Assembly (NCBI RefSeq): GCF_003569805.1
Contig: NZ_KZ984052.1
Coordinates: forward strand, 195,961 to 259,960
DNA from: Microbacterium halotolerans
Lineage (GTDB): Bacteria > Actinomycetota > Actinomycetes > Actinomycetales > Microbacteriaceae
Direction: 5' to 3'
DNA length: 64,000 bases
Both the position numbers and the translations under genes were made by a program. Positions 8,383 through 16,687 of this stretch are shown here, piece by piece. Under the pieces are notes generated by a model. It did not search any database. It saw only the letters and a list, made by a program, of their open reading frames with translations, and had not been told where the DNA came from. The number at the start of each line of letters is the position of its first letter. Position 1 is the first letter of the stretch.

Positions 8383-9381
8383 ATGTTCAGAATGAAGACG
8401 CTGGGCGCACTCGCCGCCGCTGGCGCACTGGTCGTGGGCCTGACCGCCTGCTCATCCGGATCCGATTCCCCCGAGGGTGAGGGCGATGGCGGCTCCGGCG
8501 GAGGCGACGAGGGCGGTCTGATCACCATCATCGTCAACGACCCTGCCAACCCCTACTGGAAGACAGAGGGCGACCTCGCACAGGCCAAGGCGGAGGAACT
8601 CGGCTACGAGGCCGTCGTCGGCTCTCACACCGGCGACACCAACACCGAGAACACGCTGATCGATACCGCCATCGCGAACCAGTCGGCAGCGATCATCCTC
8701 GACCCGGCCAACGCGGACGGCTCCATCGGGGCTGTGAAGAAGGCGGATGACGCGGGCATCCCCGTGTTCCTCGTGAACGCCGAGATCAACGAAGCGGGTC
8801 TGGCCAAGGCGCAGCTGGTGTCGAACAACGCCCAGGGCGCCGCGCTCGGTGCGCAGGAGTACGTGAACCAGATGGAGGAGGCGGGAACGTACGTCGAGCT
8901 GTTCGGTGCGCCGAGCGACAACAACGCGCAGACCCGTTCCAACGGCTTCAGCACCGTCATCTCGCAGTACCCCGATCTCGAGAAGGTCGGCGAAGAGGTG
9001 GCGAACTGGGATCGCACCGAGGGCCACGACAAGGCTCAGGCACTCATGCAGTCGAACCCCGACCTCGAGGGCGTGCTCGCTGGCAATGACGAGATGGCGC
9101 TCGGCGCGATCGCGGCGCTGAAGGAGGCCGGTGAGCTCGACGGCGTCGTCGTCGGAGGATTCGACGGGGCACCGGATGCAGTTGAGGCAGTGAAGGCGGG
9201 CGAGATGGCCTACACGGTGCTGCAGCCCGTCGCGGAGTTCTCGCAGACCGCCGTCGAACTGGCGGACGAGTACATCCGGACCGGCGAAGAGCCCGAGACG
9301 GAGAAGCAGGCGATCGACTGCATCCTGATCACCGAGGAAAATGTCGACAACATGGTGTCTCCCTTCGTCTACGAGGAGTGA
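8383..9381 (+). CDS. Sugar ABC transporter substrate-binding lipoprotein (RbsB-like)
   Basis: A 332-residue periplasmic-binding-protein family member with a type II signal peptide; the lipobox LTAC places the acylated cysteine at residue 23. A Gly/Ser/Asp/Glu-rich linker follows, then the two-lobed Peripla_BP_4 domain beginning around ITIIVNDPANPYW. It captures the extracellular sugar or polyol for the permease. ATG 8383 is preceded by AAAGGA at 8369-8374. A strong GC hairpin follows the stop, as is common after binding-protein genes that need higher expression than downstream genes. Confidence 0.92.
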   Translation: MFRMKTLGALAAAGALVVGLTACSSGSDSPEGEGDGGSGGGDEGGLITIIVNDPANPYWKTEGDLAQAKAEELGYEAVVGSHTGDTNTENTLIDTAIANQSAAIILDPANADGSIGAVKKADDAGIPVFLVNAEINEAGLAKAQLVSNNAQGAALGAQEYVNQMEEAGTYVELFGAPSDNNAQTRSNGFSTVISQYPDLEKVGEEVANWDRTEGHDKAQALMQSNPDLEGVLAGNDEMALGAIAALKEAGELDGVVVGGFDGAPDAVEAVKAGEMAYTVLQPVAEFSQTAVELADEYIRTGEEPETEKQAIDCILITEENVDNMVSPFVYEE

Positions 9382-9401
9382 CACCGACCGCCACAGCGGC
9401 A

Positions 9402-9436
9402 GTGCGGGGGCGGGAATCAGGTTTCCGCCCCCGCAC
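9402..9436 (+). terminator. GC-rich hairpin after the binding-protein gene (attenuator or mRNA stabiliser)
   Basis: GTGCGGGGGCGG (9402-9413) pairs perfectly with CCGCCCCCGCAC (9425-9436); G-U and A-U pairs extend the stem to 15 bp around a TCAGG loop. There is no following T-tract. It lies between the binding protein and the kinase inside one operon, so partial termination or 3' protection of the upstream message is more likely than full termination. Confidence 0.7.
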
Positions 9437-9453
9437 CCATGAAGAGAGGGACT

Positions 9454-11187
9454 ATGAGCTACGTCGTCAATGAGGCGGAGAACTTCGCCGACGAATCCGC
9501 CGCGGGCTTCGTCGCCGCGCATCGCGACCTGGTCAGGCGCGTGCCGGGAGGCGTCGCACGCGCCACGGCCACACCGCAGGGGCAGGTCGCCGTCGTGATC
9601 GGCGGCGGCTCTGGGCACTACCCCGCCTTCGCCGGCCTGGTCGGTCCGGGGCTCGCCCACGGCGCGGCCATGGGGAACGTGTTCGCCTCGCCGAGCGCCC
9701 AACAGGTGCGCACCGTCGCGACCGCCGTCGACGCCGGCGCCGGCGTGCTGCTCAGCTACGGCAACTACGCCGGCGATGTGCTCAACTTCGACGCGGCACA
9801 GCAGCAGCTGCGCGACGCGGGCATTCCGTGCCGCACCGTGCGGGTCACCGACGACGTGGTCAGCGCATCGGTGTCCGAGCGGGAGAAGCGCCGCGGCATC
9901 GCCGGCGATCTCGCCGTGTTCCGCGCGGCAGGCTGGGCGGCCGAACGCGGGATGAGTCTGGACGAGGTGGCGGAGTTCGCCGATCGCGCGAATGAGCGCA
10001 CGCGGTCGTTCGGGGTCGCGTTCTCCGGCTGCACGCTGCCGGGAGCCGAGAGCCCTCTGTTCACCGTGCCCGAGGGCAAGATGGCCGTCGGCATGGGCAT
10101 CCACGGAGAGCCCGGCATCGAGGTGCGGGATCTTCCGACGGCCGACGAACTGGCCGACCTGCTCGTGGCGAAGCTTCTCGACGAGCGGCCGGACGATGTG
10201 CCATCTGCATCCGGCGCACGGGTCGCCATCATCCTGAACGGCCTCGGCTCGGTGAAGCACGAGGAGCTGTTCGTCGTGTACGGCTCCGTCGCCCGCCTGC
10301 TGGAAGAGCGCGGCATCACGATCGTGCAGCCCGAGGTCGGGGAGTACGCGACGAGCTTCGAGATGGCAGGCATGTCGCTGACGCTGCTCTGGCTGGACGA
10401 CGAGCTGGAGCAGGCATGGGCCTCGCCCGCGCTCACCCCCGCATACCGCAAGGGCACCCTCGATCTCGGCGATGCCGTGCTCGCCGAGGCAGCGTCGGAC
10501 GAAGCGGTCGACGCGATCGCCGCCGGGTCTGCCGAGTCGATCGCGGCCGCGGCCTGTGTGCGCGGCGTGCTCGGTGCCATCCGGGATCTCATCGATCGGG
10601 AAGCGGATGCGCTGGGACGTCTCGATGCGATCGCCGGCGACGGAGACCACGGCATCGGCATGAAGCGCGGCGTGCACGCCGCGTGCGACGAGGCGGAGCG
10701 CGCGGAGGGCGCCCGGGCCGGAGCCGGCACGGTGCTGGCTCTCGCGGGCGACGCATGGGCCGACCGCGCAGGAGGCACATCGGGGGCGCTGTGGGGTGCC
10801 GGACTGCGCTCTGCTGGCGAGATGCTCGGCGACAAGAACGCACCGGATGCCGCAACTGTCGCGGCCGCGGTGACCGCCGCATGCGAGACGGTCCAGCGCC
10901 AGGGGAAGGCGGAGCTGGGCGACAAGACGATGGTCGATGCGCTGGTGCCGTTCGCTCAGACGCTCTCGAGTCGGGTCGGAGCAGGTGCCGGGCTGCAGTC
11001 GGCATGGCGTGAGGCCGCGGAAGCAGCCCAGGCGGCGGCGCGCGCTACGGCCGAGCTGCTGCCTCGGATGGGGCGCGCGAGACCGCACGCCGAGGCCAGT
11101 GTCGGCACTCCCGACCCCGGTGCCGTGTCGTTCGCCCAGGCGATGGTCGCCGCGACCGACGTCATCGGCGGCGCGGCTCTGGACTGA
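9454..11187 (+). CDS. Fused DhaK-DhaL ketose kinase, probable erythrulose kinase
   Basis: A 577-residue ATP-dependent dihydroxyacetone-kinase-family enzyme. The DhaK domain (about 1-330) holds the substrate-binding His217 in GMGIHGEPG and the GGGSGHYPAF loop. The DhaL domain (about 365-577) holds the Mg-ATP aspartates in GDGDHGIGMKRG (Asp396, Asp398) and GGTSGALWG. In tetritol loci this family phosphorylates L- or D-erythrulose (LerK, DerK). With both the LerI-like and DerI-like isomerases present, L-erythrulose 1-phosphate is the expected product here. ATG 9454 follows GAGAGGG at 9444-9450; the in-frame ATG at 9439 lies within the upstream hairpin region. Dihydroxyacetone is an alternative substrate. 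Confidence 0.87.
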   Translation: MSYVVNEAENFADESAAGFVAAHRDLVRRVPGGVARATATPQGQVAVVIGGGSGHYPAFAGLVGPGLAHGAAMGNVFASPSAQQVRTVATAVDAGAGVLLSYGNYAGDVLNFDAAQQQLRDAGIPCRTVRVTDDVVSASVSEREKRRGIAGDLAVFRAAGWAAERGMSLDEVAEFADRANERTRSFGVAFSGCTLPGAESPLFTVPEGKMAVGMGIHGEPGIEVRDLPTADELADLLVAKLLDERPDDVPSASGARVAIILNGLGSVKHEELFVVYGSVARLLEERGITIVQPEVGEYATSFEMAGMSLTLLWLDDELEQAWASPALTPAYRKGTLDLGDAVLAEAASDEAVDAIAAGSAESIAAAACVRGVLGAIRDLIDREADALGRLDAIAGDGDHGIGMKRGVHAACDEAERAEGARAGAGTVLALAGDAWADRAGGTSGALWGAGLRSAGEMLGDKNAPDAATVAAAVTAACETVQRQGKAELGDKTMVDALVPFAQTLSSRVGAGAGLQSAWREAAEAAQAAARATAELLPRMGRARPHAEASVGTPDPGAVSFAQAMVAATDVIGGAALD

Positions 11188-11288
11188 CGCTCACCGGCAC
11201 CCCGTGCGCCGACCGGTCAGCCGTTCGGCGGCGCCGCGAGTCGCGGGCAGAATATAGGCAGCAGGTGTGTCGCGAGGAAGAGAGCAGC

Positions 11289-12122
11289 ATGGCGGATCAG
11301 ATCGAGCACGACGAGGCGAGCACCGAGGCGGAGTCCAGGCAGAGCCGCCAGGAGGCGAGGCAGAACGCCATCACTGACGCGGTCATGGCCGCGGGCACGA
11401 TCCGCATCGCCGACCTCGCCGAACGGTTCGAGATCAGCACCATGACGGTGCATCGCGACCTCGACGAGTTGGAATCGCGGGGGCTGCTGCGCAAGCACCG
11501 CGGCGAGGCGTCCGCGCTGTCGACGGTGCTCGTCGAGTCGAGCGATGTGTACCGCGCGAGCCGGGAGCGCTCCGAGAAGGAGAGCCTCGCACTGGCGGCA
11601 CTCGAGCTGATCGAGCCGGGATCGGCGATCATGCTCGACGACTCGACGACGGCGCTGCAGCTCGTGCCGCACCTTCAGACGAAGCGCCCGCTCACGGTGA
11701 TCACGAACACGCTGACGGTGATGAACGAGCTGCGTTCGATGACCGGTGTCACTCTGCTCGGCCTCGGCGGGCAGTACTACAACTGGTGCAGCTCCTACAT
11801 GGGGCGCATCACGACGGCAGCGATCTACGAACTGCGCGCCGACGTGCTCGTGATGTCGACATCAGCGATCACCGACGGCGTCGCCTTCCACCAGACGATG
11901 GAGACGGTCGACGTGAAACGGGCGATGTTCGATTCCGCGAGCCGCCGCATCCTGCTGGCCGATCACACGAAGTTCGACAAGCGCGCACTGCATGCCATGC
12001 AGCCGCTGGCGGACTTCGACGAGGTGATCGTCGACGCCGCCACGGCGTCGCACCACGTCGACGCCCTGCGCAACGCCGGCGTCAACGTCTCGATCGCTCC
12101 GCGTACTCGCACGCACCACTGA
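11289..12122 (+). CDS. DeoR/GlpR family transcriptional regulator
   Basis: A 277-residue repressor with an N-terminal DeoR helix-turn-helix (IRIADLAERFEISTMTVHRD) and a C-terminal DeoRC sugar-phosphate sensor domain, including TNTLTVMNELR and LLADHTKFDKRAL. It lies 101 nt after the kinase on the same strand and probably represses the locus until a phosphorylated tetrulose intermediate accumulates; the ACGTT-N6-AACGT dyad upstream of the dehydrogenase is the candidate operator. ATG 11289 has AGGAAGAGAG at 11275-11284. GTG 11265 would add eight residues of no clear value. Confidence 0.85.
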   Translation: MADQIEHDEASTEAESRQSRQEARQNAITDAVMAAGTIRIADLAERFEISTMTVHRDLDELESRGLLRKHRGEASALSTVLVESSDVYRASRERSEKESLALAALELIEPGSAIMLDDSTTALQLVPHLQTKRPLTVITNTLTVMNELRSMTGVTLLGLGGQYYNWCSSYMGRITTAAIYELRADVLVMSTSAITDGVAFHQTMETVDVKRAMFDSASRRILLADHTKFDKRALHAMQPLADFDEVIVDAATASHHVDALRNAGVNVSIAPRTRTHH

Positions 12123-12139
12123 CCCCGCGCCCAGCCGCC

Positions 12140-12205
12140 GAGATGCGCATTTCTCGTCGAGATGCGCCGCTGTGGACGCGTTCTCGTCGAAGAAATGCGC
12201 ATCTC
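12140..12205. repeat. Intergenic palindromic repeat, family A, copy 1
   Basis: GAGATGCGCATTTCT (12140-12154) is the exact reverse complement of AGAAATGCGCATCTC (12191-12205). The inner segment holds a second GAGATGCGC unit preceded by CTCGT. A related element lies at 57411-57476. This copy lies between the convergent DeoR gene and glnA, next to a separate ordinary terminator. Confidence 0.75.
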
Positions 12206-12229
12206 ACGAGCCCCTCGCTCCGGATGAGG

Positions 12230-12268
12230 AAGGGCCCCGAATCCGCCGGAGCGAATTCGGGGCCCTTT
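12230..12268. terminator. Bidirectional terminator between the DeoR gene and glnA
   Basis: A 17-bp stem with one mismatch: AAGGGCCCCGAATCCGC (12230-12246), loop CGGA, GCGAATTCGGGGCCCTT (12251-12267). It is flanked by A and T residues suited to termination in both directions. It lies just after the glnA stop codon, so it probably serves glnA first. Confidence 0.85.
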
Positions 12269-12284
12269 CGGAGCTGTGGGCGGA

Positions 12285-13709
12285 TCAGACGCCGTAGTAG
12301 AGCTCGAACTCGAACGGGTGCGGGCGCTGAGCCATCGGGAGCACCTCGGCCTCGAACTTGTACTCGATCCAGGTCTCGATGAGCTCCTCGGTGAACACGC
12401 CGCCCTCAAGCAGGAATGCGTGGTCCTCGCGCAGCGCATCGAGCACCTCGGGGAGGGTCGTCGGCACCTGCGGGATGCTCTTGGCCTCCTCCGGCGGGAG
12501 CTCGTAGAGGTCCTTGTCGATCGGCTCGTGCGGCTCGATGCGGTTCTTGATGCCGTCGATGCCGGCCATCAGCTGCGCCGCGAACGCGAAGTACGGGTTG
12601 CCGGACGCGTCAGGAGCGCGGAACTCGATGCGCTTGGCCTTCGGGTTCGAGCCCGTGATCGGGATGCGGATCGCAGCCGAGCGGTTGCCTGCCGAGTAGA
12701 CGAGGTTGATCGGCGCCTCGAAGCCCTTGACCAGACGGTGGTACGAGTTGATGGTCGGGTTCGTGAACGCGAGCAGTGCGGGGGCGTGCTTCAGGATGCC
12801 GCCGATGTACCAGCGTGCGACGTCGGAGAGCTGCGCGTAGCCCTGCTCGTCGTAGAACAGCGGCGAGCCGTCCTTCCACAGCGACTGGTGCGTGTGCATG
12901 CCCGACCCGTTGTCGCCGAAGATCGGCTTCGGCATGAACGTTGCCGACTTGCCCCACTCCTCAGCGGTGTTCTTCACGATGTACTTGAACTTCAGCACGT
13001 CATCGGCCGCGTGGACCATCGTGTCGAACTTGTAGTTGATCTCGGCCTGGCCGGCGCCGCCCACCTCGTGGTGCGCGCGCTCGAGCTCGAGGCCGGCGTC
13101 GATCAGACGCGTCGAGATGTCGTCGCGCAGGTCTGCGTGCTTGTCGACGGGGGAGACGGGGAAGTAACCGCCCTTGTACGCCGTCTTGTTGCCGAGGTTC
13201 CCGCCCTCTTCCTTGCGACCGGTGTTCCACGCGGCCTCTTCGGCGTCGACCGAGTAAAAGCTCTTGCCCTGCGAGACCTCGTAGCGCACGTCGTCGAAGA
13301 CGTAGAACTCCGCCTCGGGGGCGAAGAACGCGGTGTCGGCGATGCCGGTCGACGCGAGGTACTTCTCGGCCTTCTTCGCGACCTGGCGCGGGTCCTTCGA
13401 GTAGATCTCGCCGTTGCGCGGGTTGTAGATGTCGAACACCATCACGAGCGTCTTGTGCTCGCGGAACGGGTCGAGGTAGGCCGTGGTGACATCCGGGATG
13501 AGCTGGAGGTCGCTCTCATCGATGCTGGCGAAGCCGCGGATCGACGACCCGTCGAACATCTGACCTGTCGTGAAGAAGTCTTCGTCGACCGTCGATGCAG
13601 GGATGTTGAAGTGCTGCTGCACACCCGGAAGATCCGTGAAACGGATGTCGAGGAACTTGACGTCCTCATCCTTGATGAACGTGAGCACCTCGGAGGAATC
13701 GTTGAACAT
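12285..13709 (-). CDS. glnA: Glutamine synthetase, type I
   Basis: A 474-residue GlnA1-type enzyme that makes glutamine from glutamate, ammonia and ATP, acting as a dodecamer in the cytoplasm. Visible features are FDGSSIRGF, the catalytic EAEFYVFD region, [11 protein letters not shown] with metal and ATP ligands, NRSAAIRIP, and the adenylylation site Tyr402 in [11 protein letters not shown]. That site implies control by GlnE, as in other actinobacteria. The length is normal for the I-beta class. ATG 13709 has GGAG upstream. A sigma-70-type promoter is visible at 13764-13792 and a strong terminator follows the gene, so it is probably monocistronic. Confidence 0.97.
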   Translation of the reverse strand: MFNDSSEVLTFIKDEDVKFLDIRFTDLPGVQQHFNIPASTVDEDFFTTGQMFDGSSIRGFASIDESDLQLIPDVTTAYLDPFREHKTLVMVFDIYNPRNGEIYSKDPRQVAKKAEKYLASTGIADTAFFAPEAEFYVFDDVRYEVSQGKSFYSVDAEEAAWNTGRKEEGGNLGNKTAYKGGYFPVSPVDKHADLRDDISTRLIDAGLELERAHHEVGGAGQAEINYKFDTMVHAADDVLKFKYIVKNTAEEWGKSATFMPKPIFGDNGSGMHTHQSLWKDGSPLFYDEQGYAQLSDVARWYIGGILKHAPALLAFTNPTINSYHRLVKGFEAPINLVYSAGNRSAAIRIPITGSNPKAKRIEFRAPDASGNPYFAFAAQLMAGIDGIKNRIEPHEPIDKDLYELPPEEAKSIPQVPTTLPEVLDALREDHAFLLEGGVFTEELIETWIEYKFEAEVLPMAQRPHPFEFELYYGV

Positions 13710-13763
13710 TGAGGCTCCAGAATCGCCGATTGCGTGAGTGCCGCCTTCGCAGACGGCACTATG

Positions 13764-13792
13764 AACCTAGCGATTCCACGTTGCTCTGTCAT
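13764..13792 (-). promoter_or_regulatory. glnA: Candidate glnA promoter
   Basis: Reading left, ATGACA (13792-13787) and TAGGTT (13769-13764) are separated by 17 nt. The predicted start lies near 13757, giving a leader of about 48 nt that contains the GGAG ribosome site. I see no clear GlnR-type box with confidence. Confidence 0.5.
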
Positions 13793-13843
13793 ATCCTCAA
13801 TGTTTCGAGCATGTTACGAGCGACGGTTTCGTAGGCTGTTCGG

Positions 13844-14245
13844 ATGAGTGAAGCACGCGCGGATGCCGACTACCCAGGCGAACGACTCGGGCTGCCCCGG
13901 AGCGGACCGGGGAGCATCGCCACGTTCGGGCGCCGCGTCGCGGCGCTGGTCATCGATCTCGTATGCGCCGCGCTGATCGGGCTGGCGTTCTTCGACTACT
14001 CGCCTCTGGCGACGAACCTCATCTTCGCGGCCATGCAGATACTGTTCATACCGACGATCGGTGGGAGTCCCGGTCACCGCATCATGGGCATGTACCTGGT
14101 GCGCTCGGTCGGAGGATGGGCGGGCGTATGGCGCCCCGTCATCCGCACGGCGCTGCTGTTCCTCATCATCCCCGCCGTCGTGGCGGACGACGATCACCGA
14201 GGGCTGCATGACAAGGCTGCAGGAACGATGCTGCTCAGGAAGTGA
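13844..14245 (+). CDS. RDD family membrane protein
   Basis: A 133-residue protein with two to three hydrophobic segments and the RDD-family Arg/Asp pattern (GRRVAALVIDLV near residues 29-40, and GLHDKAAGTML at the C terminus). Function unknown; RDD proteins have been linked to ion exchange and to membrane-protein placement. It is divergent from glnA. TAGGCT at 13832-13837 is 6 nt before ATG 13844 and no Shine-Dalgarno sequence is seen, so a leaderless transcript is likely. Confidence 0.85.
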   Translation: MSEARADADYPGERLGLPRSGPGSIATFGRRVAALVIDLVCAALIGLAFFDYSPLATNLIFAAMQILFIPTIGGSPGHRIMGMYLVRSVGGWAGVWRPVIRTALLFLIIPAVVADDDHRGLHDKAAGTMLLRK

Positions 14246-14350
14246 GCGCGCACCTCGCGTCGTGGTCAGTCGCCTGGCTCTCGGCCCGACTTCCTTCCTC
14301 TGTCTGGGCGGTGCCCCGCACTCTCGGCGCGCTCAGGGCGCGTCGAGCGC

Positions 14351-15058
14351 TCAGCGGGGGCGGGGTGCCCTGGCCTTCAGCGGGTCGACACCTTTGGGGA
14401 TCGGCAGCGAGCTGAGTGACTGAGACAGCGACTCGAGGCGCGAGACGACGGCGTTCAGCGTGGCCTTGTCGATCTTCTTCGGCAGCGCCTTGATCTGCTT
14501 GGCGAGGTGCTTGATCTCGATCTCGTCCTCGCCGTGGCCGATGTAGAACGTGTGCACGGGGACTCCGGCGGCGGCGCGCTTGGCCTTCATGTTCTCATCG
14601 CGCATCAGCTTCTTGAGCCGGCCGCGCGATCCCTCGCCGACCAGCACGATTCCACCGCGACCCACAGCGCGGTACACGGCCTCCTGGGTCTTGGGGTTGA
14701 CGCCGACGGGCATCTCATCGGCGCGCCAGCTCCGGCCGAGCATGTTGGACACCACGTGTCCCGCGGCACCGGGTGTGCCGTCGATGCGGCGGTACATGAC
14801 GATCGTCGCGAGCCGGTTCATCAGAAGCATCGCCGCGATCAGACCGAGCATCACGCCGAACAGCGGCCACATGACGAAGCCGAGGATGGTCGGCTGGAAG
14901 AGGAACGCGAGCAGCACGCCGAGCCCGGCACCCACGACGAGCCCGCCGATCTGGGCATACGGCAGCCAGGGATAGTCCTTGCGAGTGAAGGAGATGAGGT
15001 CCTTGATCTGCGAGAAGAAGCCTGGACGCTTCTCCGCTTTGCTGCCGCGTTCTGCCAT
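14351..15058 (-). CDS. DUF4191 family membrane protein
   Basis: A 235-residue actinobacterial protein with two adjacent transmembrane helices (about residues 36-80, including GGLVVGAGLGVLLAFLF and FGVMLGLIAAMLLMN) and a basic cytoplasmic C-terminal half. Function unknown. The family usually lies beside RDD and glnA near lipoate or 2-oxoacid dehydrogenase genes, as here. The start is ATG 15058; the frame stays open upstream, but that extension overlaps the divergent gene and is not conserved-looking. TAAACT at 15071-15066 is 7 nt before the ATG, suggesting a leaderless or very short-leader mRNA. Confidence 0.85.
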   Translation of the reverse strand: MAERGSKAEKRPGFFSQIKDLISFTRKDYPWLPYAQIGGLVVGAGLGVLLAFLFQPTILGFVMWPLFGVMLGLIAAMLLMNRLATIVMYRRIDGTPGAAGHVVSNMLGRSWRADEMPVGVNPKTQEAVYRAVGRGGIVLVGEGSRGRLKKLMRDENMKAKRAAAGVPVHTFYIGHGEDEIEIKHLAKQIKALPKKIDKATLNAVVSRLESLSQSLSSLPIPKGVDPLKARAPRPR

Positions 15059-15166
15059 GTCTTCCAGTTTACGTCGCTTCCCCCACAGGCGCGGAATCGA
15101 GCGTTCTCCGTCCACATCCGGCTGTGAGTTGTTCCGCACCGTGCGCAGAGCACCGAACGTGGAGAC

Positions 15167-16585
15167 ATGGATGCAGGAAGGGACGAAGCGGAGCAGGAAC
15201 GGCGAGCTCCCGAATCGCCGCTGACGGGCGCGTACGGGGCCATCCGAGCGATCGAGGCGTCGGAGGGGCCGGTTCGCGGGGTGCTGGCACGGGGACCGGA
15301 CGGGCCCGTCGCGCTGACGGACGCCGATCGGCTGGACGGCTGGGCGGGTTGGGCCATGCGTGGTCAGCACGTGTATGCGCCGATCGACGTCGTGCGCCGA
15401 CCCGACGGTCACGACGTCGTGCTGCCGTGGTGCCCGCATCGTGTCGCGGAGGACTGGGCCGCACGGCGCCTGACAGGAGGGCAGGCGGTCACCCTCGCCG
15501 TGAGCCTGCTGCGAGGCGCGACCGAGGCGCGACAGGGCGAGAGAGGCGCCTCTCAGGGGCCGGTCGGCCGTTGGTGGGCGGATGTCGACGGTCGACCGGT
15601 GTTCGTCGCGTCGCTGCCCGGTGACGGTGAGCCGGCGAGGGGCGCGGCCGAAGGCGCTGCGGCCGTGCTGCGCACTGTGGCCGAGAAGGCAGCCGACCGA
15701 GTCGTGATTCGGCTGCTCGACCGTGCTGTGGCAGCCCTCCACGATCCCGCTCGGCTCGAAGGTGATCTGCGGGAGCTCGAGGCTGATCTGTTCGACGCGT
15801 GTGCCCCGCAGCCGCTGAGCTTCGAAGCCGGCACCGACGGCGACGCAGCCGCATCGCCGACGGCGGGCGACGTGCGCTCGGCGAACAGGGAGTGGTCTGT
15901 CGATCCGAGAGCACTCGCCGAGAGCGTATGGAACGGCAGGATCGCAGAGGCGGCCGCCGATGTGCTCGCTCAGGTGAAGGGCGCGGCGTCGCGGGCGCTC
16001 CGCGGCCGTCGCGCCGCGTACCTCGCGGGCGCTGCCGCCGCGCTCGCTGTGGTCCTCGTCGGTGTGCTGCTGCCGCAGGGAGAACCACCCGCGGCAGCGG
16101 ATGGGGGAGCCGTGCGCTCCGACTCCGGCGTGCACGGCGACGAGATGGATGCTCAGGAGCAGGCAGAGGACGGACACGACGCTGCGGCGCCTCGGGATGG
16201 TCAGCGCTCAGGCGATGACGCGGAGCGCGAGGAGAGCGGGAACGAGACGGACGAGGCCGTGCCGGGAAGCGAGGACGGGAACGGCGAGGAGATCGCCGTG
16301 CAGGTGCAGGCGATGCCGGTCGACGCAGCAACGAGCCTGCTGCGCCGTGCGGCCAGCTGCGCGGAATCCGGAGACGCGACATGCGACGGCACGATCGAGC
16401 CCGGCTCGAATCTGACGGCGGACGGTGCGCCGTGGCACGAACTGGCGGAAGCGCAGATCTCACTCGTCGATGACTACGGCGGAGCGGCGCTGGTGCGCGC
16501 GGAGTCCGATGCGGATGCGCACTATCTCAGTCTCGCGCTTCGCGACGGACTTTGGATGCTGCGAGACGTGTACGCGGCGGGGTGA
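15167..16585 (+). CDS. Single-pass membrane protein with a pseudokinase-like cytoplasmic part
   Basis: A 472-residue protein not assigned to a named family. Residues 1-270 resemble a much eroded Ser/Thr-kinase fold: a VYAPIDVVRRPDGHDVVLPW hinge-like stretch, GGQAVTLAVSLLRGATEA and GRWWADVDGRPVFVAS, with none of the kinase catalytic motifs (no HRD, no DFG). A transmembrane helix follows (about 286-306), then an Asp/Glu/Gly-rich spacer and a ~75-residue extracellular domain with two cysteines that could form a disulfide. This order mimics receptor-like kinases of actinobacteria. It lies alone on the plus strand between DUF4191 and sucB, with a bidirectional terminator after it. Start ATG 15167; the ribosome site GTGGAG is close. 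Pseudokinase is an inference. Confidence 0.6.
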   Translation: MDAGRDEAEQERRAPESPLTGAYGAIRAIEASEGPVRGVLARGPDGPVALTDADRLDGWAGWAMRGQHVYAPIDVVRRPDGHDVVLPWCPHRVAEDWAARRLTGGQAVTLAVSLLRGATEARQGERGASQGPVGRWWADVDGRPVFVASLPGDGEPARGAAEGAAAVLRTVAEKAADRVVIRLLDRAVAALHDPARLEGDLRELEADLFDACAPQPLSFEAGTDGDAAASPTAGDVRSANREWSVDPRALAESVWNGRIAEAAADVLAQVKGAASRALRGRRAAYLAGAAAALAVVLVGVLLPQGEPPAAADGGAVRSDSGVHGDEMDAQEQAEDGHDAAAPRDGQRSGDDAEREESGNETDEAVPGSEDGNGEEIAVQVQAMPVDAATSLLRRAASCAESGDATCDGTIEPGSNLTADGAPWHELAEAQISLVDDYGGAALVRAESDADAHYLSLALRDGLWMLRDVYAAG

Positions 16586-16636
16586 CGTCGGCGGGCGAGC
16601 GTCTGATGGGCGGCAGTCGTGTTCGAAACGGTGACG

Positions 16637-16676
16637 CACGAGGGCGGGAGGACCGTTCGATCCTCCCGCCCTCGTG
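16637..16676. terminator. Bidirectional terminator between the membrane-protein gene and sucB
   Basis: A perfect 16-bp stem: CACGAGGGCGGGAGGA (16637-16652) and TCCTCCCGCCCTCGTG (16661-16676) around an 8-nt loop. It lies 12 nt past the sucB stop and 52 nt past the plus-strand gene, so it can serve both convergent units. Confidence 0.85.
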
Positions 16677-16687
16677 ATCGTATCGGG

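Noticed and set aside
8452..11088. 878-residue open frame on the minus strand opposite the binding-protein and kinase genes
   Set aside because: Shadow of high-GC codon bias: Arg/His/Asp-rich with no motif, fully antisense to two well-supported genes.
12276..13712. 478-residue open frame on the plus strand opposite glnA
   Set aside because: Antisense mirror of glnA codon periodicity; low-complexity Val/Arg/Asp composition and no domain.
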